Origin: Prevotellaceae bacterium
Lineage (GTDB): Bacteria; Bacteroidota; Bacteroidia; Bacteroidales; Paludibacteraceae
Direction: 5' to 3'
Assembly (NCBI GenBank): GCA_031261165.1
Contig: JAISJU010000187.1
Coordinates: forward strand, 1 to 32,051
Length of the DNA: 32,051 nt
Shown: one piece after another, positions 1 through 8,091 of the stretch
How positions within the stretch are numbered: the first letter of the stretch is position 1
Layout of the letters: each line of letters begins with the position of its first letter
Translations under genes and position numbers: made by a program
The notes under the pieces: generated by a model
Seen by the model: the letters and a program-made list of their open reading frames with translations, nothing else
What the model was told of the DNA's origin: nothing
Databases searched by the model: none

Positions 1-96
1 TCCAAAGGCGAAAGCACGCCGATAGTGGTAAACGACAGCGAGGCGAACAGGAAAATTAACCGTAGAGTGGTATTTTTGATTAAAGAAAAACGATAA
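1..96 (+). CDS. OmpA-family protein, C-terminal end (5' partial)
   Basis: The frame is open from the first base of the window and stops with TAA at 94-96. The 31 visible residues match the end of an OmpA/MotB peptidoglycan-binding domain: SKGES, then a PIVVND stretch, then NRKINRRVVFLI. The 'GES-P-xND-E-R-NRRV' pattern is the family's hallmark, and its asparagine/arginine residues contact or flank the diaminopimelate-binding site. The family anchors the outer membrane to peptidoglycan. Everything upstream lies outside the window, so length, signal peptide and accessory domains (for example TPR or WD40-like repeats) cannot be judged. A good hairpin terminator follows at 128-159. Confidence 0.8.
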   Translation, partial: SKGESTPIVVNDSEANRKINRRVVFLIKEKR

Positions 97-127
97 AATT
101 TTACAGTTGAGTTAGTGAACCGGAGGA

Positions 128-170
128 GAAGAGTGGAGTTGGAAATAACTTCACTCTTCTTTGGTGTTTT
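128..170 (+). terminator. Rho-independent terminator after the OmpA-like gene
   Basis: A 13-bp stem (128-140 pairs with 147-159, one G-U pair) closes a 6-base loop, GGAAAT, and is followed by a T-rich stretch. It sits 31 bases after the stop codon of the OmpA-like gene. The rest of 97-211 shows no gene. Confidence 0.7.
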
Positions 171-211
171 TGGTAAGCAACAACTGCATTGTGTTTTCGA
201 CCTGTTCAAAT

Positions 212-688
212 TTACAAAAAGTGCATCGTCTTCATTCCCAGCAGCGATTCCCCCGCATACATCATCACAAAGATATACGCCAAAAATCGGCAAGCCTTGC
301 CGATGAGGATAAACACGGCGCATTTCGCAGGGCTGACACGGTAAAAACCGAGCGCCAAAGCAAAAAGGTCGCCCACGATAGGCAGCCACACCATAAACGC
401 CAGCAAACTGCCCCAACGCGCCACCTTTGCCTGCTGTGCGTACAGTTTTGCGGGCGTAACCTTAAACCAACGCTCTATCCACTCCCACTTGCCGAGCCAG
501 CCGATGAGGTAAGTAGAAAGGCTGCCGAGCCAGTTTCCTGCTGTGGCAACTACGAAAATTTTGAAAGGACTTACACCCGCATATAAAAAGCCTGCTACCA
601 AAATTCCCGGACTAAGCGGAAGTAAAGTAGAAGAAAGAAATGTGCCGACAAATAAGCCCAAAATGCCCCATTCTTGTAGAAATTCCAT
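212..688 (-). CDS. YqaA/DedA-like small integral membrane protein
   Basis: A 158-residue hydrophobic protein with about four membrane segments. It resembles the short YqaA branch of the SNARE-associated/DedA superfamily. Visible family features are FxGTFLSSTLLPLSPG near residues 14-28 (re-entrant loop with the proline and glycine pattern), GNWLGSLSTYLIGWLGK near 51-67, and WLPIVGDLFALALGF near 101-115. DedA-type proteins are inner-membrane proteins linked to lipid (undecaprenyl-phosphate or phospholipid) translocation; the substrate of the YqaA branch is not settled. The ATG at 686-688 is the natural start. The gene is transcribed away from the carboxylase gene at 822. A weak promoter-like TAAATTTG lies upstream on the minus strand. 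Confidence 0.75.
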   Translation of the reverse strand: MEFLQEWGILGLFVGTFLSSTLLPLSPGILVAGFLYAGVSPFKIFVVATAGNWLGSLSTYLIGWLGKWEWIERWFKVTPAKLYAQQAKVARWGSLLAFMVWLPIVGDLFALALGFYRVSPAKCAVFILIGKACRFLAYIFVMMYAGESLLGMKTMHFL

Positions 689-784
689 ATCGTATTTAAA
701 AACGCAAAGAACGCAAATTTATTTCAAATAACAATAAGCAGAAAATTATTTTCTTTGAATATGCACACTGTTGATAAAAATGTG

Positions 785-792
785 TAACTTTG
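785..792 (+). promoter_or_regulatory. Bacteroidetes-type -7 element upstream of the carboxylase gene
   Basis: TAACTTTG matches the TAnnTTTG -7 consensus and lies 29 bases before the chosen ATG at 822. The -33 side is poor: TTG at 771-773 is too close (11 bases) and TTTG at 754-757 is too far (27 bases). Because this element falls inside a longer reading frame starting at TTG 771, it argues that translation starts at 822 rather than 771. Confidence 0.5.
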
Positions 793-821
793 CACCCGCA
801 AATTTTAATAACCAAAAACTT

Positions 822-2369
822 ATGTCATCATTAGAACAAGACATTTTAGAATTGCAGGAAAAGCGAGCCATAGTAGAGTTGGGCGGCGGCGAAAAAGCCA
901 TCGAAAAACAAAAAGAACTTGGCAAACTGACTGCCCGCGAGCGCATTGTGGCATTGCTCGACACGGGCTCTTTTCACGAGTACGATATGTTCGTTGAACA
1001 CGAAGAGCGCAACTTCGGTATGGACAAAAAAGTGCTTGCCGGCGATGGTGTGATTACCGGTACGGGTAGTATTTTCGGCTCTCCGGTCTGCATTTTTGCG
1101 CAGGATTTCACCGTGATGGGCGGCTCTCTGGGTTTGAAACACGCCCGCAAAATCACCAAAATTATGGACCACGCCCTGAAAATGAAAATCCCCTGCGTTG
1201 GCATCAACGATTCGGGCGGTGCCCGTATTCAGGAAGGCATCGGCGCGTTGGCGGGCTACGGCGAAATTTTTTACCGCAACACGATGGCATCGGGCGTGAT
1301 ACCGCAAATATCAGTGATATTGGGCCCCTGCGCGGGCGGCGCGGTGTATTCGCCGGCATTAACGGACTTCGTTTTTGTGGTAGAAAACATCTCGAAAATG
1401 TTTATTACGGGACCCAACGTTATTGAGTCCGTTTTGGGTGAAAAAATCTCGCAAGAAGACTTGGGCGGTGCGCGCGTTCATGCCGAAATCACAGGGAATG
1501 CCCATTTCTACGCCAAAACCGAGCAAGAGTGTTTTGAGCAAATCAAAACGCTTATCAGCCTCATTCCGCGCAATAACACGCAAAAGGCAATAAAAGCCGC
1601 GCCCATTGCGCCCACCTTCCGCAAAGAAATTGCCGATATAATTCCTTCCGACCCGAAGCAGCCCTATGATGTGCGCGACATTATCCGCTCATTGACAGAC
1701 GGCTCGGGATTTTTGGAAGTACATGAACTTTTCGCGCCGAACATTGTGGTCGGTTTTGCGCGTATAGACGGCGAAACAATCGGTTTCGTAGCCAACCAGC
1801 CGCTCTATCTGGCGGGCGTTTTGGACTGCGATGCTTCCGACAAAGCCGCACGCTTTATCCGCTATTGCGACTCGTTCAACATTCCCATCGTAACCCTCGA
1901 AGATATGCCGGGCTACCTGCCGGGCGTTGACCAGGAGCACGCGGGCGTTATCCGTCACGGCGCAAAGGTGCTGTATGCTTATTCCGAAGCCACTGTGCCG
2001 AAAATTACGGTTATCCTGCGCAAGGCTTACGGCGGCGGTTACATCGCGATGAACTCGCGCCACTTGGGTGCCGACTTCGTGTTTGCGTTGCCCTCTGCCG
2101 AAATCGCCGTAATGGGACCCGAAGGCGCGGCAAACATCATTTTCGCCAAAGAAATAAAAGAGGCTGCCGACCCCAACGCAATGCGTGCCGAAAAGGTAAA
2201 AGAATATGTGGATAAGTTTGCCAATCCTTTTGTTGCCGCCTCCAAAGGCTATATTGACGCTGTGGTTGAGCCTGCGGAAATCCGCTCACAGTTGTTGCAC
2301 GCCTTGGAATTGGCAAAAATGAAAGACGACCAACGTCCGGCTAAAAAACACGGCATTCCGCCATTTTAA
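822..2369 (+). CDS. mmdA: Acyl-CoA carboxylase beta / methylmalonyl-CoA decarboxylase alpha (carboxyltransferase) subunit
   Basis: A 515-residue carboxyltransferase that moves CO2 between carboxybiotin and an acyl-CoA, most likely propionyl-/methylmalonyl-CoA. Two crotonase-fold halves are visible. The N-terminal half carries DSGGARIQEGI and GPCAGGAVYSPALTDF, which form the acyl-CoA oxyanion hole and CoA site. The C-terminal half carries GVIRHGAKVLYAYSEATVPK and RKAYGGGYIAM, which form the biotin side. Length is normal for PccB/MmdA. The ATG at 822 was chosen because the protein then begins MSSLEQDILELQEK and the promoter -7 box lies upstream. A biotin carrier follows at 2461. No biotin carboxylase and no membrane decarboxylase beta subunit is present in the window, so carboxylase and sodium-pump decarboxylase roles cannot be separated from sequence alone. 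Confidence 0.88.
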   Translation: MSSLEQDILELQEKRAIVELGGGEKAIEKQKELGKLTARERIVALLDTGSFHEYDMFVEHEERNFGMDKKVLAGDGVITGTGSIFGSPVCIFAQDFTVMGGSLGLKHARKITKIMDHALKMKIPCVGINDSGGARIQEGIGALAGYGEIFYRNTMASGVIPQISVILGPCAGGAVYSPALTDFVFVVENISKMFITGPNVIESVLGEKISQEDLGGARVHAEITGNAHFYAKTEQECFEQIKTLISLIPRNNTQKAIKAAPIAPTFRKEIADIIPSDPKQPYDVRDIIRSLTDGSGFLEVHELFAPNIVVGFARIDGETIGFVANQPLYLAGVLDCDASDKAARFIRYCDSFNIPIVTLEDMPGYLPGVDQEHAGVIRHGAKVLYAYSEATVPKITVILRKAYGGGYIAMNSRHLGADFVFALPSAEIAVMGPEGAANIIFAKEIKEAADPNAMRAEKVKEYVDKFANPFVAASKGYIDAVVEPAEIRSQLLHALELAKMKDDQRPAKKHGIPPF

Positions 2370-2383
2370 GTTAAGCGTTATGG

Positions 2384-2449
2384 GTTAAGAGTGATGAATA
2401 AAAACTCTTAACTCTTCCTACTCTTAACTCTTAGTTTTTAACTCTTAAC
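2384..2449. repeat. ACTCTTAAC repeat cluster
   Basis: The gap between the carboxylase and biotin-carrier genes holds three direct copies of ACTCTTAAC (2404-2412, 2420-2428, 2441-2449) and one inverted copy, GTTAAGAGT (2384-2392). The inverted copy can pair with any of the three; with the first it forms a 9-bp stem and an 11-base loop. No T-run suitable for a terminator follows directly. The cluster could attenuate or stabilise the transcript between the two subunits, or be simple repeat decay. Confidence 0.6.
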
Positions 2450-2460
2450 TAAATAAAATT

Positions 2461-2784
2461 ATGGCAGAAATAAATAATACAGAATTAGTTGATTTCGCCG
2501 TTACGGCGCGGAAATACAAAACCCTCCTGACGACAAAATACCTGCAACGCAAGGTGTGGACAGAGCCAAATCCGCAGGAAATCATTTCTTACATTCCGGG
2601 TACGATAGTGAAAATTTTCGTTACGGAAGGTCAGTCGGTAAAAAAAGGCGAGGCCTTGCTGCTGCTCGAAGCGATGAAGATGCAAAACCGTGTGAAAATG
2701 CCCTTTGACGGCACGGTGCGCAAAATCAATGTCGGCGAAGGCGACAAGATTGCTAAAAATACGCTGCTGATAGAGATTGCGTGA
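2461..2784 (+). CDS. Biotin carboxyl carrier protein (biotin/lipoyl domain)
   Basis: A 107-residue protein whose C-terminal 70 residues form a biotinyl domain. The modification motif EAMKM is present, with the biotin-accepting lysine at residue 73, followed by the usual VKMPFDGTVRKINVGEGD hairpin. The N-terminal ~35 residues (YKTLLTTKYLQRKVW) replace the long proline/alanine linker typical of sodium-pump gamma subunits, so the protein is short. It follows the carboxyltransferase gene by 91 bases and probably carries carboxybiotin to it. It could serve propionyl-CoA carboxylase or methylmalonyl-CoA decarboxylase. A strong terminator follows at 2797. Confidence 0.85.
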   Translation: MAEINNTELVDFAVTARKYKTLLTTKYLQRKVWTEPNPQEIISYIPGTIVKIFVTEGQSVKKGEALLLLEAMKMQNRVKMPFDGTVRKINVGEGDKIAKNTLLIEIA

Positions 2785-2796
2785 TAGTTTAAAATA

Positions 2797-2838
2797 AGAC
2801 GTAGCACGTTTTTGGAAACGTGTTACGTCTGTTTTTTT
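2797..2838 (+). terminator. Strong hairpin terminator sharing the CACGTTT core with the hisS/ackA palindrome
   Basis: A 15-bp stem (2797-2811 with 2816-2830, one G-U pair) with a TTGG loop is followed by G and seven Ts. It ends the carboxylase/biotin-carrier unit. The stem core GTAgCACGTTT / AAACGTGtTAC is nearly identical to the palindrome at 27492-27525, so this looks like a repeated, mobile-type terminator. Confidence 0.85.
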
Positions 2839-2866
2839 GCTGTTTTCCAAAAAAGTTGTAACTTTG
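2836..2866 (+). promoter_or_regulatory. Promoter of the glycan operon
   Basis: TTTG at 2836-2839, 19 bases, then TAACTTTG at 2859-2866: a full match to the Bacteroidetes vegetative promoter. The -33 box overlaps the T-run of the preceding terminator. The start codon at 2885 lies 18 bases downstream, so the leader is very short. Confidence 0.75.
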
Positions 2867-2884
2867 CGGAATGATTTTGAAAAA

Positions 2885-3853
2885 ATGACCAACAAAGAAC
2901 GTTACCGTATTTGGTGTGAAGAAAAGCCCATTCCGCTTTTTATGCAAGCGTGGTGGCTTGATGCCGTGTGCGTTGAGGGCAAAGAGTGGAACGTGCTTTT
3001 GTATGAAGAGAACGATAAGATTATTGCTGCTTTGCCTTATCATTTGCTCAAAAAATGCGGCTTTAAAATCGTTATCCAACCCCAACAAACGCAGTACAAC
3101 GGTATTTGGATTGATTACCCGAAAGACCGGAAATTGCACAAACGCTATTCGTTTGAAAAAAAGGTAATGGATAATTTGATTTCTCAACTCGAAAACTTGA
3201 AGTTATCATATTTCTCGCAGCATTTTCATCATTCATTTACGAATTGGCAACCGTTTTATTGGCGGAATTTTAAGCAGACGACACGATATACTTATGTATT
3301 AAAAGATATAGAGAATGCCGAAAATATATTTGAAAATTTACATCCGCGTTATAAGCAACGGATTAGAAAAGAAAAAGAAGAATTAACTGTAAGTTTTGAC
3401 TTGCCGCCTGATGTTTTTTATGAATTTCATAAAAAATCATTGCAGCAAGCAGGACAAAAAGTTGAATATTCAGAGAAACTTTTTTTATCCATTTTCAATG
3501 CGGCTACTTGTAGAAATCAGGGTAAAATTATTGCTGTAAAAGATAAAAATGATAATTTGCTGTCTGCGCTTTTTGTTGTATGGGATACAAATTGCGGTTA
3601 TAATTTGATTACTGCGCGAAGAATTGTCAATGGTTCAAATGCCTCATCAATTTGTATGATTTGGGAGGCAATTAAATATTTGGGAGATAAGGCGAAAAAC
3701 TATGATTTTGAAGGCAGTATGATAGAAGGTGTTGCCTGTGTCAATCAGCAATTCGGCGCAGAACAAACACCGTATTTCAGTATTGAAAAATCGTATTCGT
3801 GCATTTGCCGTTTGTTATTGAAAATGAAAATATATTACGAACATCACAAATGA
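2885..3853 (+). CDS. FemAB/GNAT-like acyltransferase (BioF2-type) in a glycan cluster
   Basis: A 322-residue protein resembling FemAB-related GNAT-fold proteins that occur in exopolysaccharide clusters. Visible features are the N-terminal FMQAWWLDAVC motif, a central LHPRYKQRIRKEKEELTVS stretch, and a late YDFEGSMIEGVACVNQQFGA segment, which matches the 'DFEGSM..gv..f..qFGa' signature of this group. Family members transfer an aminoacyl or acyl group; the substrate here is unknown. The ATG at 2885 was chosen over a TTG 48 bases upstream because the promoter -7 box lies between them. Its stop overlaps the next start (ATGA). Composition becomes more AT-rich after about 3190. Confidence 0.65.
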   Translation: MTNKERYRIWCEEKPIPLFMQAWWLDAVCVEGKEWNVLLYEENDKIIAALPYHLLKKCGFKIVIQPQQTQYNGIWIDYPKDRKLHKRYSFEKKVMDNLISQLENLKLSYFSQHFHHSFTNWQPFYWRNFKQTTRYTYVLKDIENAENIFENLHPRYKQRIRKEKEELTVSFDLPPDVFYEFHKKSLQQAGQKVEYSEKLFLSIFNAATCRNQGKIIAVKDKNDNLLSALFVVWDTNCGYNLITARRIVNGSNASSICMIWEAIKYLGDKAKNYDFEGSMIEGVACVNQQFGAEQTPYFSIEKSYSCICRLLLKMKIYYEHHK

Positions 3854-4998
3854 AAGTTCTTTTTTTATCTCGTTGGTATCCAGACCGTTACGATGTGATG
3901 GCAGGGATTTTTGCCCGCAAACATGCTGATGCGGTGAGTCGCTATGTAGATGTTTGCGTACTTCATTTGTATGTAGACGAAAATATCAAGCAATTTGAAA
4001 CGGTAGAGCAAAATTTTGAAAAAGTACGCGAAATTTACGTTTATTATCCGTTTATACATAATAAATTACTTGCCAAAATATCGAAGACGATTAATTATAT
4101 ACGCGCTTTTGCCAAAGGTTATAAAATGGTAAAGGCGCATTTCGGCAAGCCTGATATTACACAGGTGAATGTGCTGACACGCAGTGGTGTTTTGGCGTAT
4201 TGGTTGAAAAAGACGCAGAAAATTCCTTATGTGATTATTGAACACTGGACACGCTATTTGCCGCAAAATTTCAGTTACAAAGGCTTGTTTCTGAAACGGA
4301 TAACAGAATTTGTTGCCCGAAATGCCGAAAAAATAATGACCGTTTCCGAATATTTGGCGCAGGCAATGCAACGAAACGGAGTAAAGGGGGAATATGAAGT
4401 GGTAAGCAACGTGGTTGATGATTTTTTCTTTGAGATACAGCCGGGCTTTCAGCGAAATGAAGGGAAAAAACGCATTTTGCATATTTCTGCTTTTTCGGAC
4501 AGACATAAAAATGTAACGGGAATTTTGCGTGCAGCCAAAGAGTTGAGCAAACAACGCAGTGATTTCGAGTTGGTTATGATAGGGATAGGCAAAGATTTTG
4601 AAATGATAAAAAATTATGCCGAAAGTTTGCATTTCCCCGAAAATACAGTATTTTTTCCGGGCGAACTAATGCCGCCGGCAGTTGCCGAGTGGTTTGCAAA
4701 AAGTGATATGTTTGTAATGTTTTCCAATTACGAAACTGCCTGCGTGGTGGTGATGGAAAGTCTGGCAAGCGGTGTGCCTGTTATCGCAACGCCGACCGGA
4801 ATTGTGCCCGAATGTATCAATGAAAAAAATGGTTTGATAGTTGATTTTAACGATACTGCTGTATTGTGCGAAAAAATGAACTATATGCTTGATAATCTGA
4901 ATAAGTACGATGCCGGCACAATCAAAAAAAGTGCAAAAGATTTTACTTTTGACAATGTCGGAAAAAAGTTTTATGATATTTATATAAATGCCTTATAA
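3850..4998 (+). CDS. Glycosyltransferase family 4 (GT-B fold)
   Basis: A 382-residue GT-B glycosyltransferase. The start MKVLFLSRWYPDRYD is typical of family 4 N-domains. The C-domain has RILHISAFSDRHKNVTGIL (sugar-nucleotide side), then PGELMPPAVAEWFAKSDMFV, then the EX7E catalytic/nucleotide motif with E295 and E303 in ETACVVVMESLASGVPVIAT. It probably adds a hexose from an NDP-sugar at the cytoplasmic face during surface-glycan synthesis. The ATG at 3850 overlaps the previous stop by four bases (ATGA), indicating translational coupling; a longer upstream frame from 3799 would run deep into the preceding gene and is not credible. Confidence 0.85.
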   Translation: MKVLFLSRWYPDRYDVMAGIFARKHADAVSRYVDVCVLHLYVDENIKQFETVEQNFEKVREIYVYYPFIHNKLLAKISKTINYIRAFAKGYKMVKAHFGKPDITQVNVLTRSGVLAYWLKKTQKIPYVIIEHWTRYLPQNFSYKGLFLKRITEFVARNAEKIMTVSEYLAQAMQRNGVKGEYEVVSNVVDDFFFEIQPGFQRNEGKKRILHISAFSDRHKNVTGILRAAKELSKQRSDFELVMIGIGKDFEMIKNYAESLHFPENTVFFPGELMPPAVAEWFAKSDMFVMFSNYETACVVVMESLASGVPVIATPTGIVPECINEKNGLIVDFNDTAVLCEKMNYMLDNLNKYDAGTIKKSAKDFTFDNVGKKFYDIYINAL

Positions 4999-5000
4999 TT

Positions 5001-5825
5001 ATGACTTTACGACAGAAAATAAATGTGATTGCTAAAATCCTCACAAGAGTAGTGTATAACCCCAAACTGCTTTTTGAGGTGTTGAAAGACGAAACCGTGT
5101 TTGAAAAATACTTGCAAAAGAAGTACCGCAAAACATTGTTGCCTACGGTTGATTTGCGCGAGTTTTTGGAAGAAGACAGCGGGAAAATAGAGCATTTTAC
5201 TTTTTTAGACGGCTCTTCGTTGGTAACGGATTTGGTGCTGTTGCGCTCGCTTGCCAAGTCAATCCCCGATTGCGATTATTTGGAAATCGGAATGTGGCGT
5301 GGCGAGAGCGTGATGAATGTGGCGCAAGAGGCGAAAACTTGCACAACCGTCAATTTGTCGGCTGAGGAAATTGTGAAAATGAAATTGCCCGAAAAATATG
5401 CCAAATTGCACGGCTGCTTGATTAATAATCAGGACAATATCAAAATAGTCTATGCCAATTCGATGACTTTTGATTTTAGTTCGTTAAATCAAAAATATGA
5501 TTTGATTTTTGTTGATGGCGACCACCATTATGAGGCGGTAAAATCGGATACACAAAAGGTTTTTCCGCTGTTGAAAGATGATAATTCAATCATTGTTTGG
5601 CACGATTATGCCTATAATCCCGAGAAACCGCGCCATTCCGTCATAGCAGGCATATTAGACGGACTGCCGCCGACAGCACATCAGTATTTGTATCACGTTT
5701 CCAACACGATAAGTGCTATTTATACCAAACGGAAGATAAAATCCGACTTGACATTGATAGAGCCGCCGGTTACGCCCGATAAGATTTTTCGGGTGGAAAT
5801 CAGCGCGAAAAGTTTAAAAAAATGA
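5001..5825 (+). CDS. Class I SAM-dependent methyltransferase
   Basis: A 274-residue protein with a Rossmann-type SAM site: DYLEIGMWRGESVMNVAQEA (motif I, glycine-rich) and, about 75 residues later, YDLIFVDGDHHYEAVKSD, where D172 begins the DGDHHYE motif seen in Methyltransf_24-type and cephalosporin-hydroxylase-like enzymes. LLKDDNSIIVWHDY follows as the next strand. It starts two bases after the GT4 stop and overlaps the flippase start by four bases, so it belongs to the same operon. It probably methylates a sugar or amino-sugar of the surface glycan; the acceptor is unknown. Confidence 0.75.
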   Translation: MTLRQKINVIAKILTRVVYNPKLLFEVLKDETVFEKYLQKKYRKTLLPTVDLREFLEEDSGKIEHFTFLDGSSLVTDLVLLRSLAKSIPDCDYLEIGMWRGESVMNVAQEAKTCTTVNLSAEEIVKMKLPEKYAKLHGCLINNQDNIKIVYANSMTFDFSSLNQKYDLIFVDGDHHYEAVKSDTQKVFPLLKDDNSIIVWHDYAYNPEKPRHSVIAGILDGLPPTAHQYLYHVSNTISAIYTKRKIKSDLTLIEPPVTPDKIFRVEISAKSLKK

Positions 5826-7072
5826 ACGGCATTAAAACATCGCTAAAAAGGTTATTCCAAAGCAAAGTAGCCGAAAACTACTTTTTTATGACCTTTTTGC
5901 AGGGGGCTAACTTACTGATTGGCTTACTGTTGTATCCCTATTTGATTCGCGTTTTGGGTAAAGAGGCTTACGGAACTTACATCTTTATTTTTTCAAACAT
6001 TCAATTTTTTTTTATTTTCGTGGCTTTCGGTTTTGATTATCCGGCACTGAAAAAAATATCGCTTTTCCCTACTGATAAAAAAATAAAAAGTCGGACAGTT
6101 TCCGAAGTTTTTACGGCAAAAGTATGTTTGCTTGCTTTGTGCGCCGTTGTCCTTTCGTTGTTGATTTACAGCATTCCTTTTGTTCGTGCCAATGCAGCGT
6201 TTTATATCATTATTTTTGCAACGCTGTTGATTGATATTTTGTTTCCCTCGTGGTATTTTCAGGGCATACAAAAAATGAAATTTGTAACTTATGTCAATCT
6301 TACGCTGCGTATTTTGACAATTCCCCTGATTTTCATTTTCATCAAATCGCCCACCGATTTACTGAAATACACATTAATCGTTTCGTTGTTGCCTGTTTGG
6401 GGCGGAGTATTTACGTTTTTTTATCTGCAAATAAAGGAAAAAATTCAAATCCGTTTTGTGTCTTTCAAAAAACTGAGACCGCTATTTGCAGATGCTTTGC
6501 CGTTTTTTTGGACATCGGCATTCAGTACGGCAAAAAGAGAAACGGTTACATTGATTGTCGGCACATTTTTCAATATGGAAAGTGTGGCATTGTACGATTT
6601 GGCAAACAAAATTGTCAATATTCCGCGATTGATTACAAACAGCATCAATTCGGCACTGTTCCCCAAAGTGCTGCAAAATTACAATTCGGAAAATGTGAAA
6701 AAAATTATCCGTTACGAGAAATTTATCGGATTAGGTATCACCGTTTTAGTGGCTGCTTTGGGCTATTGGGCAGTGCTTATTTTGGGCGGAAAAACAATGT
6801 TGGCAGCATATCCGTTGGCTGTTATTTTGAGTTTTACCATATATGCTTGGCTCATAGTGGGTTGCTATATTGATTTTCTTTTTGTGCCTCAAAACAAATA
6901 TTATTTTGTTACCAAAAATCAGTTTGCTGCTCTTGTTTCGTTCTTGATTTTTGCGGGAATGGCTCTTTTGATTTCTAAAAACATTGTGTTATTGATTTCG
7001 GCTTATGTGTTGTCGCACGTTGTCGAAATTATTTATTGCAGATATTTGATTAAAAAACATCGACTTCTATGA
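5822..7072 (+). CDS. Wzx-type oligosaccharide flippase (MOP superfamily)
   Basis: A 416-residue polytopic membrane protein with about 12 hydrophobic segments. The N-terminus, NYFFMTFLQGANLLIGLLLY followed by PYLIRVLGKEAYGTYIF, is characteristic of polysaccharide-biosynthesis flippases. These move undecaprenyl-linked repeat units across the inner membrane. WYFQGIQKMKFVTYVNLTLR near residues 143-162 is another family signature. It shares ATGA overlaps with both neighbours. No Wzy polymerase or Wzz is visible in this window, so either the polymerase lies elsewhere or the product is a short oligosaccharide. Confidence 0.88.
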   Translation: MNGIKTSLKRLFQSKVAENYFFMTFLQGANLLIGLLLYPYLIRVLGKEAYGTYIFIFSNIQFFFIFVAFGFDYPALKKISLFPTDKKIKSRTVSEVFTAKVCLLALCAVVLSLLIYSIPFVRANAAFYIIIFATLLIDILFPSWYFQGIQKMKFVTYVNLTLRILTIPLIFIFIKSPTDLLKYTLIVSLLPVWGGVFTFFYLQIKEKIQIRFVSFKKLRPLFADALPFFWTSAFSTAKRETVTLIVGTFFNMESVALYDLANKIVNIPRLITNSINSALFPKVLQNYNSENVKKIIRYEKFIGLGITVLVAALGYWAVLILGGKTMLAAYPLAVILSFTIYAWLIVGCYIDFLFVPQNKYYFVTKNQFAALVSFLIFAGMALLISKNIVLLISAYVLSHVVEIIYCRYLIKKHRLL

Positions 7073-8091
7073 CACCTGCCGTTTCCATATTAGTGCCTGT
7101 GTATAACGTTTCAAATTTTATTGAGCGTTGTGCGCACTCGTTGTTTCAACAGACATTTGAGGATATTGAGTACGTTTTTGTCAATGATTGTACGCCTGAC
7201 GACAGCATTGAAAAATTGCAAAAGGTGATGGCGCAATATCCAAATAGAAATGTAAAAATCATACATCACGAAAAAAACAGAGGTTTGGCTGCAGCACGAA
7301 ATACGGCGATAGACCATTCCACCGGAAAATATATTCAGGTCATTGACAGTGATGATTGGGTTGAGGCGGATATGATTGAAAATTTGTACAAAAAAGCGGA
7401 AGAAGAGCAAGCGGATATACTTGTTTCGGATATTTTGATGGAGAAAAAAAATGCAACGATTTATCAGAAAGAATTTATTGAATACAAAAATAAAACGCCG
7501 TTTCAAATTATGCTTGAAAATGAAGTTATCGGCGGATATCTATGGGCAAAATTTGTCAAGCGCGAGTTATATGTTATGCCGGAATGTCGAGTTATAGAAG
7601 GGTTGAATTACTTGGAAGATTTGCACGTTTCTATTAGAATGTTTTATTTTGCAAATAAGATTGTAAAAATAGACCGTACTTTTTATCATTACAACAAAAC
7701 CAATGAAAATGCGATAACAAGTCAAAAAACTGACAGCCACTTTGCTACTTTGATTGTGTTTTGGAAATATTTAGATGAATTTCTGCAAGCAAACAGCGTG
7801 AAATGTGCGGAAAGCATAGCGTTTTTAAAAATACACACAAAAGTAAATTTAATAACCCAAACAAACTCTTATAAAACGCGCAAAAAATACGCATATCTTT
7901 TCCGTGATTTTGAGATGAAATACATCAACCGTTTTCGTTTGGGCGAAAGATTAATTTTATTTTTCACGCACTATCGAATGTTCTTTTCGGCACATTTGAC
8001 TTACAAACTAATCATTCTGAAAAATCAGCGTATCCCCAAAACCTTATGCACCTGCAAACTAAGCCGCCAAGCAGGCTGCGCCAAAACGTAA
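7069..8091 (+). CDS. Glycosyltransferase family 2 (GT-A fold)
   Basis: A 340-residue GT-A enzyme. VSILVPVYNVSNFIERC opens the nucleotide-binding domain, DIEYVFVNDCTPDDS follows, and the metal/nucleotide motif is IDSDDW, with D93, D95 and D96. The C-terminal third is basic and aromatic-rich, probably membrane-associated. It starts within the flippase stop (ATGA) and is the last gene of the glycan operon. Its final 22 codons run antisense through the conserved 3' end of queE (67-bp overlap), so the natural C-terminus may have been lost or extended. No terminator follows. Confidence 0.85.
   Translation: MTPAVSILVPVYNVSNFIERCAHSLFQQTFEDIEYVFVNDCTPDDSIEKLQKVMAQYPNRNVKIIHHEKNRGLAAARNTAIDHSTGKYIQVIDSDDWVEADMIENLYKKAEEEQADILVSDILMEKKNATIYQKEFIEYKNKTPFQIMLENEVIGGYLWAKFVKRELYVMPECRVIEGLNYLEDLHVSIRMFYFANKIVKIDRTFYHYNKTNENAITSQKTDSHFATLIVFWKYLDEFLQANSVKCAESIAFLKIHTKVNLITQTNSYKTRKKYAYLFRDFEMKYINRFRLGERLILFFTHYRMFFSAHLTYKLIILKNQRIPKTLCTCKLSRQAGCAKT

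Noticed and set aside
771..821. N-terminal extension of the carboxylase from TTG 771
   Set aside because: It contains the TAACTTTG promoter box and adds residues unlike the family start.
2837..2884. N-terminal extension of the FemAB-like protein
   Set aside because: It reads through a full-consensus promoter; the ATG at 2885 fits the family start.
6250..6873. 207-codon plus-strand frame inside the flippase gene
   Set aside because: A frame-shifted shadow of the flippase, which is complete with typical topology.
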